DNA of 64,000 nt from Ancylobacter aquaticus (GCF_004339465.1 NZ_SMFY01000001.1:1674001-1738000), one strand, 5' to 3'; counted from the stretch's first letter, positions 53,033 to 62,566 are shown. Translations and numbers: made by a program. Notes: generated from the letters alone by a model not told the origin.

Positions 53033-54237
53033 ACGGCGCCGCCGAGGGCGGCGCCTGCGACCACGGCCCAGGCCGGCACGCGCCACAGGGCCAGCGCCAG
53101 ATAGGCGAGCAAGGCCAGCGCGAAGGCGCGGGGCGAGGTGAGGCTCGACGTGACCACCGGGTCCCAGAGCGCTGCGCCAAGCAGGCCGACCACGGCGGCA
53201 TTGACTCCGGCGAGACCGTCACGCACCCGCCGGTTGGCCGCCAGCCGGGTCCAGAAGCGCAGCGCCCCATAAACCAGCAGCGCCGAGGGCAGGAACGCCG
53301 CCACCAGCGCCAGCAACCCACCGATCGCGCCATTGGGCGGCACAGGCATCATGGCGCCGACATAGGCGGCGAAGCTGAACAGCGGCCCTGGCACCGCCTG
53401 CGCCGCGCCATAGCCGGCGAGGAAAACCTCGCGCGTCAGCCCGCCGGGCCGCACCAGCTCGGCCTCGATCAGCGGCAGCACCACATGGCCGCCGCCGAAC
53501 ACCAGCGCTCCGGCGCGGTAGAGCGTATCGAACAAGGAGACGCCGGCGCTGCCGGTGGCCTGCGCCAGCAGCGGCAGGCCGGCGAGCAGGAGCGCGAACA
53601 GCGCGAAGGCGACCAGCGAGGCCGTCCGGCCCGGCAGATAATGCCCGGTTGGCTCGCGCACCGCCGTGCCATCCAGCCGTATGAAGGCAAGGCCGGCAAG
53701 GGCGCCGGCGGCAATGATGCCGATCTGGCCGAGCGCCCCCGGCACCAGCACCGCCACGGCCGCCGCGACAAGCGCGAGGCTGCGTCGGGGCCGGTCCGGG
53801 CAGAGCGTCTTCGCCATGCCGAGCACTGCGTCGGCGACAATCGCCGCCGCCGCCACCTTGAGCCCGGCGAGCCACCCACCGCCGAGGCCGGCGGCATCTG
53901 CGTGCATCACCCCATAGGCGAAGGCGAACATGAGCAGCGCCGAGGGCAGGGTGAACGCGATCCATGCCGCCGCCATGCCGGCCGGCCCGGCGCGCATGAG
54001 CCCGATGGCCATGCCGACCTGGCTGGAGGCCGGGCCGGGCAGGAACTGGCAGAGTGCGACGAGGCTGGCGTAGCTCTCCTCGCTCAGCCACTGGCGGCGC
54101 TTCACCAGATCCTCGCGGAAGAAGCCGAGATGCGCCACCGGCCCGCCGAACGAGGTCAGGCCGAGACGCAGAAAGGCGAGGAACACTTCGCAGATCGTTC
54201 CTTTATCCGTCGGCGCAGGGGCGGGCGTTTCGTTCAT
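53017..54237 (-). CDS. chrA: Chromate transporter, long-chain ChrA type
   Basis: A 406-residue inner-membrane protein with two homologous CHR halves. The first begins FLRLGLTSFGGPVAHLGFFR and contains QFLPGPASSQVGMAIGLM; the second contains YRAGALVFGGGHVVLPLIEA and GYGAAQAVPGPLFSFAAYVG. These FGGP/FGGGH and PGP motifs define chromate ion transporters, which expel chromate by proton-coupled exchange. No chrB regulator is adjacent, and the role in resistance is inferred only from the family. The last codons lie inside a short tandem duplication. Confidence 0.95.
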   Translation of the reverse strand: MNETPAPAPTDKGTICEVFLAFLRLGLTSFGGPVAHLGFFREDLVKRRQWLSEESYASLVALCQFLPGPASSQVGMAIGLMRAGPAGMAAAWIAFTLPSALLMFAFAYGVMHADAAGLGGGWLAGLKVAAAAIVADAVLGMAKTLCPDRPRRSLALVAAAVAVLVPGALGQIGIIAAGALAGLAFIRLDGTAVREPTGHYLPGRTASLVAFALFALLLAGLPLLAQATGSAGVSLFDTLYRAGALVFGGGHVVLPLIEAELVRPGGLTREVFLAGYGAAQAVPGPLFSFAAYVGAMMPVPPNGAIGGLLALVAAFLPSALLVYGALRFWTRLAANRRVRDGLAGVNAAVVGLLGAALWDPVVTSSLTSPRAFALALLAYLALALWRVPAWAVVAGAALGGAVLLQT

Positions 54238-54315
54238 GGCGCAGCACTAACGCGCTGCCCTGTGAAGTGCATGTGAATTTTCAATGACGCGCGGGGACGC
54301 GCCAGTGGGGTCGCC

Positions 54316-55182
54316 TCAGGCGGCTTCCACCACCGGCATGGCGAGCGCCGCGCGCAGCATGTCGGCGAGGCGGCGGGCGGCCGAAGAGGCCGCGGGGGCA
54401 AGGAACAGCGCCACCTCGATATCGGGCAGCGGCGGCAGCCCCTCCGCCGGCCCAAGACGGCGCCAGTCCGACGGGGCGGCACATTCGGGCAGGGCGGTGA
54501 TGCACAGCCCGGTCTCGATCGCGGAATGAATGCCGCCCTGCGAGGAGGAGGTGCAGGCCACGCGCCAGCTCAGCCCCGCCTTGTCGAGGCTGGAGGCAAT
54601 GTGCGGGCGCGCGCGGCAGCCGGTGGGAAACAGCGCCAGCGGTAGCGGCGAATTGCGCTCGGGCCGATAGCCGCGCGCCGCCAGCCAGAGCAGCTTTTCG
54701 CGCTTGATGAGTTCGCCGGTCGGCCGGGCGCTGTCACGCGTCAGTAGAGCGACGTCGATATGGCCGCGATCCACCTCCGGCTCGATATGCTTGGAGAGGT
54801 CGGCACGGATGGAAATCTCGACGCGCGGATAGGCGGCGGCGAAACGGGCAATAGTGGGGGTGAAATAGGCGTCGACATAGTCGTCCGGCATCCCGACACG
54901 CACACTGCCCTCCGGGGTTCCGCCCTTGAGATCGGCCAGCGCTTCGCTCTCATAGGCCAGCAGCCGGCGCGCATGGGCCACCAGGCGCTCCCCCGTCTCG
55001 GTGAGCGAGATGCCGCGCCGCGAGCGCTCCAGCAGCCGCACGCCGAGATTGTCTTCAAGCTGGGCAATGCGGGCCGAGACCGCCGATTGGGTGCGGCCAA
55101 CACGCTCGGCCGCCGCCGTGAACCCGCCCGTGTCGACGATGGCGATCAGCATGCCAAGCGATTCGGTGTCGAGATGTCGCAT
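54316..55182 (-). CDS. LysR-family transcriptional regulator
   Basis: A 288-residue LysR regulator. The N-terminal helix-turn-helix is TAAAERVGRTQSAVSARIAQ followed by LEDNLGVRLLERSRRGISLT. The C-terminal effector domain begins at GSVRVGMPDDYVDAYFTPTI. GGAGG lies 5 bases before the ATG at 55182, although the frame is open far upstream. It is divergent from a DMT exporter across 239 bp and probably controls it, as LysR proteins usually act on the divergent neighbour. The effector is unknown. Confidence 0.93.
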   Translation of the reverse strand: MRHLDTESLGMLIAIVDTGGFTAAAERVGRTQSAVSARIAQLEDNLGVRLLERSRRGISLTETGERLVAHARRLLAYESEALADLKGGTPEGSVRVGMPDDYVDAYFTPTIARFAAAYPRVEISIRADLSKHIEPEVDRGHIDVALLTRDSARPTGELIKREKLLWLAARGYRPERNSPLPLALFPTGCRARPHIASSLDKAGLSWRVACTSSSQGGIHSAIETGLCITALPECAAPSDWRRLGPAEGLPPLPDIEVALFLAPAASSAARRLADMLRAALAMPVVEAA

Positions 55183-55235
55183 CGCGCCCTCCGGTCCGCC
55201 GGATGAGGATTTTCCGCGCTCCGCCACGCGATAGG

Positions 55236-55263
55236 CATTCATATCAGAAACGATGATGGAATG
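55236..55263. promoter_or_regulatory. Possible LysR binding region between the divergent genes
   Basis: Inverted 5-bp arms CATTC (55236-55240) and GAATG (55259-55263) flank 18 bases in the only clearly AT-rich stretch of the gap. The arms are short, so the site is tentative. It lies 54-81 bp before the LysR start codon, and the rest of the gap is GC-rich without other features. Confidence 0.3.
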
Positions 55264-55421
55264 ACAAAATAAACTCGCTTTCGCGATATCAAACCGCGCG
55301 GTAGACAGGCGGTTCTGGGCCGGGCCTGCCGACCCAAATCCGCACCAGCGCGGGCCGCCGCGCCGTTCGCGGCCGGGCCTATGCACCGCCTTCAGCTTTA
55401 TTGCACCTGTCGAGTTCGGCA

Positions 55422-56429
55422 ATGTCTCCGCCCCCAGCCGCCGTGATCGAGCCCTTGCTTGGGATTCTGCCCGATCCCAGCCCGTCCATGGTCCGCGACA
55501 CGCAGCTGCGGCGTCAGGCCTTCCTGGCGGTGATCCTGGCGGCGATGTGCATCGGCTTTTCGGCACCGCTGGTGCGCCTTGCCGATGCCGGCCCGGCTGC
55601 CATCGGGTTCTGGCGCCTGTTCTTCGCGCTCGGGCCCGCGATGGTCTGGGCCTATGCCGAGCATCGCTCGCGGGTCCGCCATGCCCGCCTCGCCGGCGCC
55701 ACCGCCCTTCGCCCCTCGCTGCGCCAGGTGCTTCTGGCGATGCTGGCCGGGCTGTTCTTTGGTGCCGATCTGATCGTGTTCCACAAGGGGCTGGCGCTGA
55801 CGAGCACCGCCAACGCGCTGCTGCTCGGCAACCTCGCCGTTGTGTTCGTATTCGCCTTCGGCTGGCTGATCCTGCGCGAGCGGCCGACGCGGGGGCTGAT
55901 GGTGGCACTGGTGCTGGCGCTGACCGGCACGGCCATCATCATCGGGTCGAGCGCCGTGGGCGGAAGCCGTCCCGGAACCTATGCGGTGAGCGTCGCCGGC
56001 GACATCCTCTGCGTCGGGGCGGCGCTGGCCTATGCCAGCTACATGCTCGCAACGCGCGCGGTGCGCCGGGCCGGGCGCGGCGACGCGGTGCCGCTCGGCG
56101 GCGGCATGGTTTCGCTGATCGCCAGCGCGACAGGCGCCGTTGTCTGCCTCGGCTGGGCGGTGGCGAGCGGGGAGACGCTGATCCCGCAGTCGCTGCAGGG
56201 GCTGCTGGCGGTGATCGGGCTCGGCCTGATCGCCCATGCCACGGGGCAGGGGCTGGCTACGTTTGCGCTGGGCCGGCTGCCGGCGGGGGTCATCTCGGTC
56301 GTGCTGCTGCTGCAGATCGTGGTCGGCACTGCGCTGGCAGCCCTGCTGTTCGGCGAGGTGCCCTCGCTGGTGGTTCTGGTGGGGGGGCTGCTCGTCGTCG
56401 CCGGCGTCACCACGGCGCGGCCCGGCTGA
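55422..56429 (+). CDS. DMT-family (EamA) transporter
   Basis: A 335-residue inner-membrane protein with ten helices in two EamA repeats: AAMCIGFSAPLVRLADAGPA, LALTSTANALLLGNLAVVFV, LGLIAHATGQGLATFALGRL, and VLLLQIVVGTALAALLFGEV. The first 30 residues are not typical, and translation may start at the ATG at 55488 (MVRDTQLRRQ) instead; neither has a clear ribosome site. The substrate is unknown, probably a metabolite exported under control of the divergent LysR protein. It is followed by a rhodanese gene 76 bp downstream. Confidence 0.88.
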   Translation: MSPPPAAVIEPLLGILPDPSPSMVRDTQLRRQAFLAVILAAMCIGFSAPLVRLADAGPAAIGFWRLFFALGPAMVWAYAEHRSRVRHARLAGATALRPSLRQVLLAMLAGLFFGADLIVFHKGLALTSTANALLLGNLAVVFVFAFGWLILRERPTRGLMVALVLALTGTAIIIGSSAVGGSRPGTYAVSVAGDILCVGAALAYASYMLATRAVRRAGRGDAVPLGGGMVSLIASATGAVVCLGWAVASGETLIPQSLQGLLAVIGLGLIAHATGQGLATFALGRLPAGVISVVLLLQIVVGTALAALLFGEVPSLVVLVGGLLVVAGVTTARPG

Positions 56430-56505
56430 GCGAGACGTTGAGGCGACGGGCTTGCGTGACGCGGCCGGCGGGACTACGTCCTGCCATCAGCCAAGGAGCA
56501 CGACG

Positions 56506-56844
56506 ATGCAGCCCAATCCGTTCGGTGGCGTGATCGAGAATCTGACGGTCGAGGAGGTGAAGGCCGGCCTCGATGACGGCACTATCCTTCTCGTCGATGT
56601 GCGGGAGCCGAACGAGCTGGCCGCCGAGCGCATTCCTGGCGCGGTCGAGTTTCCGCTGTCGAGCTTCGACGCGGCCGCCCTGCCGGACCCCGGCGACAAG
56701 ACGCTGGTCTTCTCCTGCCGCTCCGGCCAGCGCTCGCAGAAGGCTGCCGCCGCCGCGCAGGCCGCCGGCGTCGACCTTCACCGCCACATGGCGGGCGGCA
56801 TTCTCGCCTGGAAGGATGCCGGCTTCCCGACAGACAAGGGCTGA
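56506..56844 (+). CDS. Single-domain rhodanese-like sulfurtransferase
   Basis: A 112-residue cytoplasmic protein consisting of one rhodanese domain. The active-site loop is FSCRSGQRS with the persulfide-forming Cys; ILLVDVREPNELAAERIPGA and GGILAWKDAGFPT are the flanking signatures. It is likely a general persulfide carrier. AAGGAG lies 7 bases before the ATG at 56506. It is convergent with an aminotransferase gene. Confidence 0.93.
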   Translation: MQPNPFGGVIENLTVEEVKAGLDDGTILLVDVREPNELAAERIPGAVEFPLSSFDAAALPDPGDKTLVFSCRSGQRSQKAAAAAQAAGVDLHRHMAGGILAWKDAGFPTDKG

Positions 56845-56874
56845 TCGATCCCGCGCGCGGCTTCGGGCGCGGGC

Positions 56875-58254
56875 CTATTCCGTCAGCCTGCCGACAACCT
56901 GCGCCGTCGCCTCGACCAGCCGCTCAACCTGGGCCTCCGAGGTGGCGGGGGAGGCAAGCATCATGTCGTGGAAGGGCGAGATCAGCACGCCGCGCACCAG
57001 AAGCGCGAGATGGGTCGTGGCCTCCAGCGCCGGATAATGCGCGCCCTTGGCCTGCCGTCCGTCGGTGAGCGGAAAGGGCGCGCGCACCACTTCCACCCGC
57101 GCGCCGCAGCGGGCGACGTGCCAGGGCAGGCGGGCCTGCGCCAGCACCTGCGCCAGCCCCGCCTCCATGCGGTCGGCGAGGCGGTTCATCTGCGCATAGG
57201 CCTCGTCGGTGGCAACCTGCTCCAGATTGGCGCGCAGGGCGGCAAGCTGCAGCGGGCTGCCCGACAAGGTGGTGCCCATGCCGGAATGGCCGTCGGGCCG
57301 GTTGATCCGTGCGCTGCGGAAGCGCTCGGCGACCTCTTCGTTCATGCCCCAGACGGCGGCGGGAATGCCGCCGGCGACCGCCTTGCCGGCGACGAACATG
57401 TCCGGCTCCAGCCCATAGGCGCGCGTATAGCCTCCCGGCCCGGTGGAGAGCGTGTGCGTCTCGTCGATCAGCAGCAGCGTGCCGTGCCGGCGGGTGATCT
57501 CGCGCAGCCCCTCATGAAAGCCGGGTTGGGGCAGCACCATGGCGCAGTTGGTCATCACCGGCTCGGTAATGACGCAGGCCACGGTGCGGTCGGCCAGTGC
57601 CGTCTCCAGCGCGTCGAGATCGTTGAACGGCACGACGCGGGTGAGCTTCGTGAGGTCGCGCGGCTCGCCCATCAAGGCCGGGCGGTTGCCGACGCGCCCG
57701 TCCGGCCCGATTTCGACGAAGGTCTCGTCCACCGCGCCGTGATAGGCGCCATCGAAGACGAGGATGCGCGGGCGCCCGGTGGCGGCGCGGGCGGCGCGGA
57801 GGGCAAAACGGTTGGCGTCGGTGGCGGTGGTGGCGATCTGCCAGTAGGCCAGGCCGAAGCGCTCGCTCAGCAGGTCGCCGACCATAGCGGCGTCCGGGCT
57901 CGGCAGCATAGTGGCGAGCCCGGCGCTCGCCTGCCGAATGAGTGCCTGCGCGACCGGGGTCGGTCCGTGACCGAACAGCGCGGCGGTGTCGCCAAGGCAG
58001 AAATCATCGTAGGAATGGCCGTCAATGTCGATGAGCCGGGCGCCGTTGGCTTCGGCGATCACCAGTGGCACCGGCGTCGACCAGTCGACCATCCAGTGCA
58101 TGGGCACGCCGTCCAGCAGATGCGCGGCGGCCTCGGCGGCGGCGCGCGTCTTCGGGCGGGTGCCGAGATAGAGCGCTTCCGCCTCCGCCCGCAGCGCGGC
58201 GGTGCGGGCCGGGCTGACGCCCGGTCCATCGCTGATCGAGGTCACAGCATTCAT
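56875..58254 (-). CDS. Class III aminotransferase (glutamate-1-semialdehyde aminotransferase-like)
   Basis: A 459-residue PLP enzyme of aminotransferase class III. PLP-binding Lys291 is in MFVAGKAVAGGIPAAVWGMN; Asp264 is in LLLIDETHTLS; and PRILVFDGAYHGAVDETFV is the cofactor-phosphate region. The sequence is closer to the GSA-mutase/omega-transaminase side than to ArgD. It is not the haem-pathway HemL, since the canonical HemL context and length differ. It lies 67 bp downstream of another class III aminotransferase on the same strand, next to polyamine genes, so an amine or amino-acid substrate is likely. Confidence 0.85.
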   Translation of the reverse strand: MNAVTSISDGPGVSPARTAALRAEAEALYLGTRPKTRAAAEAAAHLLDGVPMHWMVDWSTPVPLVIAEANGARLIDIDGHSYDDFCLGDTAALFGHGPTPVAQALIRQASAGLATMLPSPDAAMVGDLLSERFGLAYWQIATTATDANRFALRAARAATGRPRILVFDGAYHGAVDETFVEIGPDGRVGNRPALMGEPRDLTKLTRVVPFNDLDALETALADRTVACVITEPVMTNCAMVLPQPGFHEGLREITRRHGTLLLIDETHTLSTGPGGYTRAYGLEPDMFVAGKAVAGGIPAAVWGMNEEVAERFRSARINRPDGHSGMGTTLSGSPLQLAALRANLEQVATDEAYAQMNRLADRMEAGLAQVLAQARLPWHVARCGARVEVVRAPFPLTDGRQAKGAHYPALEATTHLALLVRGVLISPFHDMMLASPATSEAQVERLVEATAQVVGRLTE

Positions 58255-58321
58255 GTCGGGCCCGTGCGTGTTGCTGCCTGCGGGCGATATAAGCACGTTT
58301 CCGCCGGCAAGGCGTCGCCTC

Positions 58322-59701
58322 TCAGCGCACCCAACCCCAGCGCTTGAGCTCGGCAAAGGTCTCGTCCAGCGTCTTGCGCACGCGGGCGACCAGCTCGTCG
58401 CATTCCTCATGCGAGATGACCAGCGGCGGGGCGATGATCAGTCGGTCGCGCACGGCGCGCATGACGAGGTTGTTCTTGAACGAGAAGTCCCGCGCCAGCG
58501 TGCCGGCCTTGCCTACATCGGGGAATTTGGTGCGGCCGGCCTTGTCGGGCGTCAGCTCCAGAGCGCCGACAAGGCCCATCATCGGCGCCTCACCCACCAG
58601 CGGATGTTCGGCCAGAGCGCTCCAGCGGGCCTTGAGATAGGGGCCGACATCGTTGGCAACCCGACCGATGAGGTCTTCGCGCTGCATGATGGCGAGATTG
58701 GCCAGCGCGGCGGCGCAGGCGGCGGGGTGGCCGGAATAGGTGTAGCCGTGGTTGAAGTCGCCGCCTTCATGCAGCACTTCCGCTACCCGGTCCGCCACCA
58801 TCACGCCGCCGAGCGGCATGTAGCCGGAGGTGATGCCCTTGGCCATGACGAGAATGTCCGGCTCGGTGCCGAAAGCCTCGCAGCCGAACCAACTGCCGGT
58901 GCGCCCGAACCCGCAGATGACCTCGTCGGAGATGAACAGGATGTCGCGCTCGCGGCAGATGCGGGCGACTTCCGGCCAATAGGTGGCGGGCGGGATGATG
59001 ACGCCGCCGGCGCCCTGGATCGGCTCGGCGATGAAGGCGGCGATGCGGTCCTCGCCCATGGCGTCGATGGTGGCTTCCAGCGCGCGGGCGGTGCGCAGGC
59101 CGAATTCCTCCGGCGTCTCGCCTTGGCGGGCCTCGCCCCACCAATAGGGCTGGGCGATGTGGAGGATGTCGGGGATCGGCGCGCTCTGCCCGTGCATCGG
59201 CGCCATGCCGCCAAGGCTGCCGGCGGCGACGGTGGAGCCGTGATAGGCGTTGCGCCGGGAGATGATGATCTTCTTTTCCGGCTTTTCCTTGATCTGGAAG
59301 AAGCGGCGGACCAGCTTGATCACCGTGTCGTTGGACTCCGAGCCGGAGCCGGTGAAGAACACCTTGTTGAACTGCGGCGGGGTGAGCTCGGCCAGCTTGG
59401 CGGACAGCTCGATGGCCGGCCGGTGGGTGGTCTTGAAGAAGGTGTTGTAATAGGGCAGCTCGCGCAGCTGCGCCGCCACAGCCTCGACGATCTCCTCCTG
59501 CCCGTAGCCGACATTCACGCACCACAGGCCGGACATGCCGTCGAGAATGCGGTTGCCGTCCGAGTCGGTCAGCCAGACGCCTTCCGCCTTCACCACGATG
59601 CGCGAACCCTCCTCGTTCAACGTCTTCATGTCGCTGAACGGGTGAAGGTGATGGGCCGCGTCGAGCGCACGCAGCTCGCTCGTGGATTTGGGCTGGGTCA
59701 T
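58322..59701 (-). CDS. Class III aminotransferase, putrescine/omega-amino acid:pyruvate type
   Basis: A 459-residue PLP aminotransferase of the SpuC/putrescine-pyruvate and beta-alanine-pyruvate group. Signatures are GVWLTDSDGNRILDGMSGLW, YYNTFFKTTHRPAIELSAKL, VFFTGSGSESNDTVIKLVRR, FISDEVICGFGRTGSWFG with Asp259, and MAKGITSGYMPLGG with Lys288. It probably deaminates putrescine or a related diamine. The ATG at 59701 begins at MTQPKSTSEL; an upstream codon at 59752 falls inside the palindrome and is less likely. It is divergent from the glutamylpolyamine synthetase gene. Confidence 0.92.
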   Translation of the reverse strand: MTQPKSTSELRALDAAHHLHPFSDMKTLNEEGSRIVVKAEGVWLTDSDGNRILDGMSGLWCVNVGYGQEEIVEAVAAQLRELPYYNTFFKTTHRPAIELSAKLAELTPPQFNKVFFTGSGSESNDTVIKLVRRFFQIKEKPEKKIIISRRNAYHGSTVAAGSLGGMAPMHGQSAPIPDILHIAQPYWWGEARQGETPEEFGLRTARALEATIDAMGEDRIAAFIAEPIQGAGGVIIPPATYWPEVARICRERDILFISDEVICGFGRTGSWFGCEAFGTEPDILVMAKGITSGYMPLGGVMVADRVAEVLHEGGDFNHGYTYSGHPAACAAALANLAIMQREDLIGRVANDVGPYLKARWSALAEHPLVGEAPMMGLVGALELTPDKAGRTKFPDVGKAGTLARDFSFKNNLVMRAVRDRLIIAPPLVISHEECDELVARVRKTLDETFAELKRWGWVR

Positions 59702-59741
59702 GACGTGCACTCGCGCGGAGGGGAGGAGGTTTGAGGTGCAG

Positions 59742-59755
59742 AATGTGATCACATT
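59742..59755. promoter_or_regulatory. Perfect 14-bp palindrome between divergent polyamine genes
   Basis: AATGTGATCACATT is a perfect palindrome in the 203-bp gap between the aminotransferase (minus, starts 41 bp away) and the PuuA-like gene (plus, starts 150 bp away). It is a contiguous TGTGATCACA core, unlike the TGTGA-N6-TCACA of CRP/FNR sites. It looks like a GntR-, Lrp- or XRE-type operator for the catabolic module. No regulator gene is adjacent. Confidence 0.6.
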
Positions 59756-59904
59756 TCGCGTGCGTCAAGCCATTCGGCGTGGCACAAGTGCGCCCGGCAG
59801 GGCTCCGGGGCCGGCAGGCCGCCAGCGCGGGAGCGTGCGGGCGGCTTGACCGACGCCCCTGTGCCGTGCCCAGATTTGACCTATCGACGTTTACCAGGTG
59901 GATC

Positions 59905-61314
59905 ATGCCATTGCCCGAAGCCGTGGAAGACGCCACGGCCGCTGCGCGCGAAACCGTTCCGCAGATCGATGAATTCGGCGCCTATGTCGCCGCCAACGGC
60001 GCGCCCGAAATCGTCGAGGTTCTGCTGCCCGACACCCATGGCGTGCTGCGCGGCAAATGGATTCCCGGCGGGGCGGGAGGCAAGATCTGGGGCGATGGCG
60101 TCGCTATCCCGCTCTCCATCTTCGGCCTCGACATCTGGGGGCGCGAGGTCGAGGAAACCGGCATCCATATCGAAACCGGCGACCGCGACGGCATCTGCCG
60201 CCCTGTGCCGGGCACGCTGAAGCCGGTGCCGTGGTCGCCGCGCCCGGCGGCGCAGGTGATGCTCTCTATGTACGAGCCGGACGGGCGGGGCGGCGAGCGG
60301 CCGTGGGACCTCGACCCGCGCCACAAGCTGGAAGCGCAGGTGAATCGTCTGGCCGCGCTGGGGCTGTTCCCCTGTGTCGCGTTCGAGCTGGAGTTCTATC
60401 TGCTAAAGCCAGCGCCCGGGCCGAACGGCCTACCCGAGCCGGTGTTTCCCGCCTCAGTGGGCGGGCCGGCGCGGCAGAACATGTATTCCATGTCCGATCT
60501 CGACGCCTATGCTCCCCTGCTGCACGACGTGCGCGAGGCCGCCCGCATCCAGGGTCTGCCGGCCGATACGGTGATTTCCGAGGCGGCGCCGGGTCAGTAT
60601 GAGGTGAACCTCTATCACCGCCGTGATCCGATGGCGGCGGCGGACGACGCCATTTTGCTGCGTCGCCTGATCGACGGCGTGGCCCGCAAGCATGGCGTGC
60701 GCGCCAGCTTCATGGCCAAGCCGTTCCTCGACTTCGCCGGCTCGGGCATGCATGTGCATGTGAGCCTGACCGATGGCGAGGGCCACAACGCCTTCGGTGC
60801 GGGCGAGGCCGGCGAGCGCCTGCTGCGGCAATGCGCGGCGGGGCTGCTCGACACCATGGCCGACACCGCCGTGCTCTACGTGCCGAGCTATAACGGCTTC
60901 CGCCGGCTCGTGCCGGGCAGCTACGCCCCCACCAGCATCTCGTGGGGCTTCGACAACCGCGCCGTCGCGGTGCGGGTGCCGAACGGGCCGCCCAAGGCGC
61001 GCCGGCTTGAGCATCGCATCGCCGGCGCCGACGCCCATCCCCATCTCGTGCTGGCGGCGATCCTCGCCGGCATGCTGGAGGGCATCGAGCGCGCGCTGGA
61101 ACCGCCGCCGCCGCTGACCGGCAATGCCTATGAGCAGGAGGCGCCGCATCTGTCCTACGACATGGGAGACGCCATCCGCGCTTTCGGTCGCTCCGATTTC
61201 GTGGCGCGGTCCTTCGGGGCGGAATATCAGCGCGTCTTCGCCATCATGAAGGAGGCGGAGCTGTTCGCCTTCGAGCGGCGGATCAACCCGCTGGAGTACG
61301 AGACTTATTTGTGA
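59905..61314 (+). CDS. Glutamine synthetase-fold protein, gamma-glutamylputrescine synthetase (PuuA)-like
   Basis: A 469-residue ligase of the GlnA fold, non-canonical branch. It lacks the true GlnA N-terminus but has the catalytic core: FELEFYLLKPAPGPNG, VISEAAPGQYEVNLYHR, SGMHVHVSLTDGEGHNAFG and LVPGSYAPTSISWGFDNRAV. The branch ligates glutamate to putrescine or other monoamines. GGTGG lies near the ATG at 59905, which begins the alignment (MPLPEAVEDA). The following potF-like gene and the divergent putrescine-type aminotransferase support a role in polyamine use, but the exact amine is unknown. Confidence 0.9.
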   Translation: MPLPEAVEDATAAARETVPQIDEFGAYVAANGAPEIVEVLLPDTHGVLRGKWIPGGAGGKIWGDGVAIPLSIFGLDIWGREVEETGIHIETGDRDGICRPVPGTLKPVPWSPRPAAQVMLSMYEPDGRGGERPWDLDPRHKLEAQVNRLAALGLFPCVAFELEFYLLKPAPGPNGLPEPVFPASVGGPARQNMYSMSDLDAYAPLLHDVREAARIQGLPADTVISEAAPGQYEVNLYHRRDPMAAADDAILLRRLIDGVARKHGVRASFMAKPFLDFAGSGMHVHVSLTDGEGHNAFGAGEAGERLLRQCAAGLLDTMADTAVLYVPSYNGFRRLVPGSYAPTSISWGFDNRAVAVRVPNGPPKARRLEHRIAGADAHPHLVLAAILAGMLEGIERALEPPPPLTGNAYEQEAPHLSYDMGDAIRAFGRSDFVARSFGAEYQRVFAIMKEAELFAFERRINPLEYETYL

Positions 61315-61429
61315 GCCCTGCCGGGTTTGCGAGCACTGTCATGGCTTGAGCAGAGACGGTCGACGCTCTAGCCTTGGTCCGACGTGGTTTGCGTTCCATT
61401 CAAGAAACCCATTTCCCGAGGAGAATCGG

Positions 61430-62539
61430 ATGTCTCGCCTCCTGACGACCATCGCGGCAGGCCTGTTGACGGCGCTGGCGATCGCGCCGGCCTCGGCGCA
61501 GGACAAGGTCGTGAACGTCTACAACTGGTCTGACTATATCGACGAGTCGGTGCTGGCGGCGTTCACCAAGGAAACCGGCATCAAGGTCCGGTACGACGTG
61601 TTCGATTCCAATGAGGTGCTGGAGACCAAGCTCCTTGGCGGCAAGACTGGCTATGACGTGGTGGTGCCGACGGGTTCGTTCCTGCAGCGCCAGATTCAGG
61701 CTGGCGTGTTCCTGAAGCTCGACAAGGCCAAGCTGCCGAACCTGCAGTATCAGTGGCCGCTGATCTCCGATCGTCTCGCCGTCTACGATCCCGGCAACGA
61801 ATATGCCGTGAACTACATGTGGGGCACCACCGGCATCGGCATGAATGTCGACAAGGTGAAGGAGCGCCTTGGCGACATCCCGCTCAACAGCTGGGACATC
61901 CTGTTCAAGCCGGAAATCCTGAGCAAGCTGAAGGATTGCGGCGTCTACATGCTGGACGGCCCGGAAGAGGTGATACCGACCGCGCTGCGCTATCTCGGCA
62001 AGGACCCGAACTCCAAGGACCCGAAGGAAATCGAAGCCGCCGGCAAGCTGCTTGCGCCGATCCGTCCCTTCATCCGCAAGTTCGACAGCTCGGGCTACAT
62101 CAACGCGCTGGCCGGCGGCGACATCTGCATCGCGCTCGGCTGGTCGGGCGACGTGTTCCAGGCCAAGGCCCGCGCCGAGGAAGCCGCCGAGAAGACCGGC
62201 AAGCCGCCGATCAACATCGAATACATCATCCCCAAGGAAGGCGCGCTGATGTGGTTCGACAACTTCGCGATCCCGAAGGATGCCCCGCATCCGGAAGAAG
62301 CGCTGGCGTTCATCAACTACATGATGAAGCCCGAAGTGGCGGCGAAGAACTCCGACTACATCTCCTACGCCAACGGCAATCTTGAATCGCAGAAGTTCAT
62401 CGACAAGGCGATCCTCGACAACCCGGCGATCTATCCGGACAAGGAGACGCAGGACAAGCTGTTCACCGTCACCACCTATCCGCAGAAGGTGCAGCGCGTC
62501 GTCACCCGCACCTGGGGCGACTTCAAGCGCGGCCGTTGA
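61430..62539 (+). CDS. Spermidine/putrescine-binding periplasmic protein (PotF/PotD-like)
   Basis: A 369-residue secreted binding protein with a signal peptide ending at ASAQ. Family blocks are VVNVYNWSDYIDESVLAAFT, GIKVRYDVFDSNEVLETKLL, YDVVVPTGSFLQRQIQAG, NYMWGTTGIGMNVDKVKERL, and AGGDICIALGWSGDVFQAKA, which is closer to PotF (putrescine) than to PotD. GAGGAGAATCGG precedes the ATG. It lies 115 bp after the PuuA-like gene on the same strand. No potGHI membrane or ATPase genes follow: two terminators come next, so the rest of the transporter is elsewhere. Confidence 0.93.
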   Translation: MSRLLTTIAAGLLTALAIAPASAQDKVVNVYNWSDYIDESVLAAFTKETGIKVRYDVFDSNEVLETKLLGGKTGYDVVVPTGSFLQRQIQAGVFLKLDKAKLPNLQYQWPLISDRLAVYDPGNEYAVNYMWGTTGIGMNVDKVKERLGDIPLNSWDILFKPEILSKLKDCGVYMLDGPEEVIPTALRYLGKDPNSKDPKEIEAAGKLLAPIRPFIRKFDSSGYINALAGGDICIALGWSGDVFQAKARAEEAAEKTGKPPINIEYIIPKEGALMWFDNFAIPKDAPHPEEALAFINYMMKPEVAAKNSDYISYANGNLESQKFIDKAILDNPAIYPDKETQDKLFTVTTYPQKVQRVVTRTWGDFKRGR

Positions 62540-62544
62540 GCGGT

Positions 62545-62566
62545 ATCTGAGCAGCGCTCAGATTTT
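62545..62566 (+). terminator. Rho-independent terminator 1 after potF-like gene
   Basis: Perfect 8-bp arms ATCTGAGC (62545-62552) and GCTCAGAT (62556-62563) with a 3-base loop AGC, followed by TTT. It starts 6 bp after the stop codon. Confidence 0.8.

Noticed and set aside
56875-58254. hemL (glutamate-1-semialdehyde aminotransferase)
   Set aside because: The enzyme belongs to the same class, but it is longer than HemL, has a variant lysine region (AGKAVAGG), and lies in an amine-catabolism context.
59742-59755. CRP/FNR-type binding site
   Set aside because: The half sites TGTGA and TCACA are directly joined without the 6-bp spacer these proteins need.
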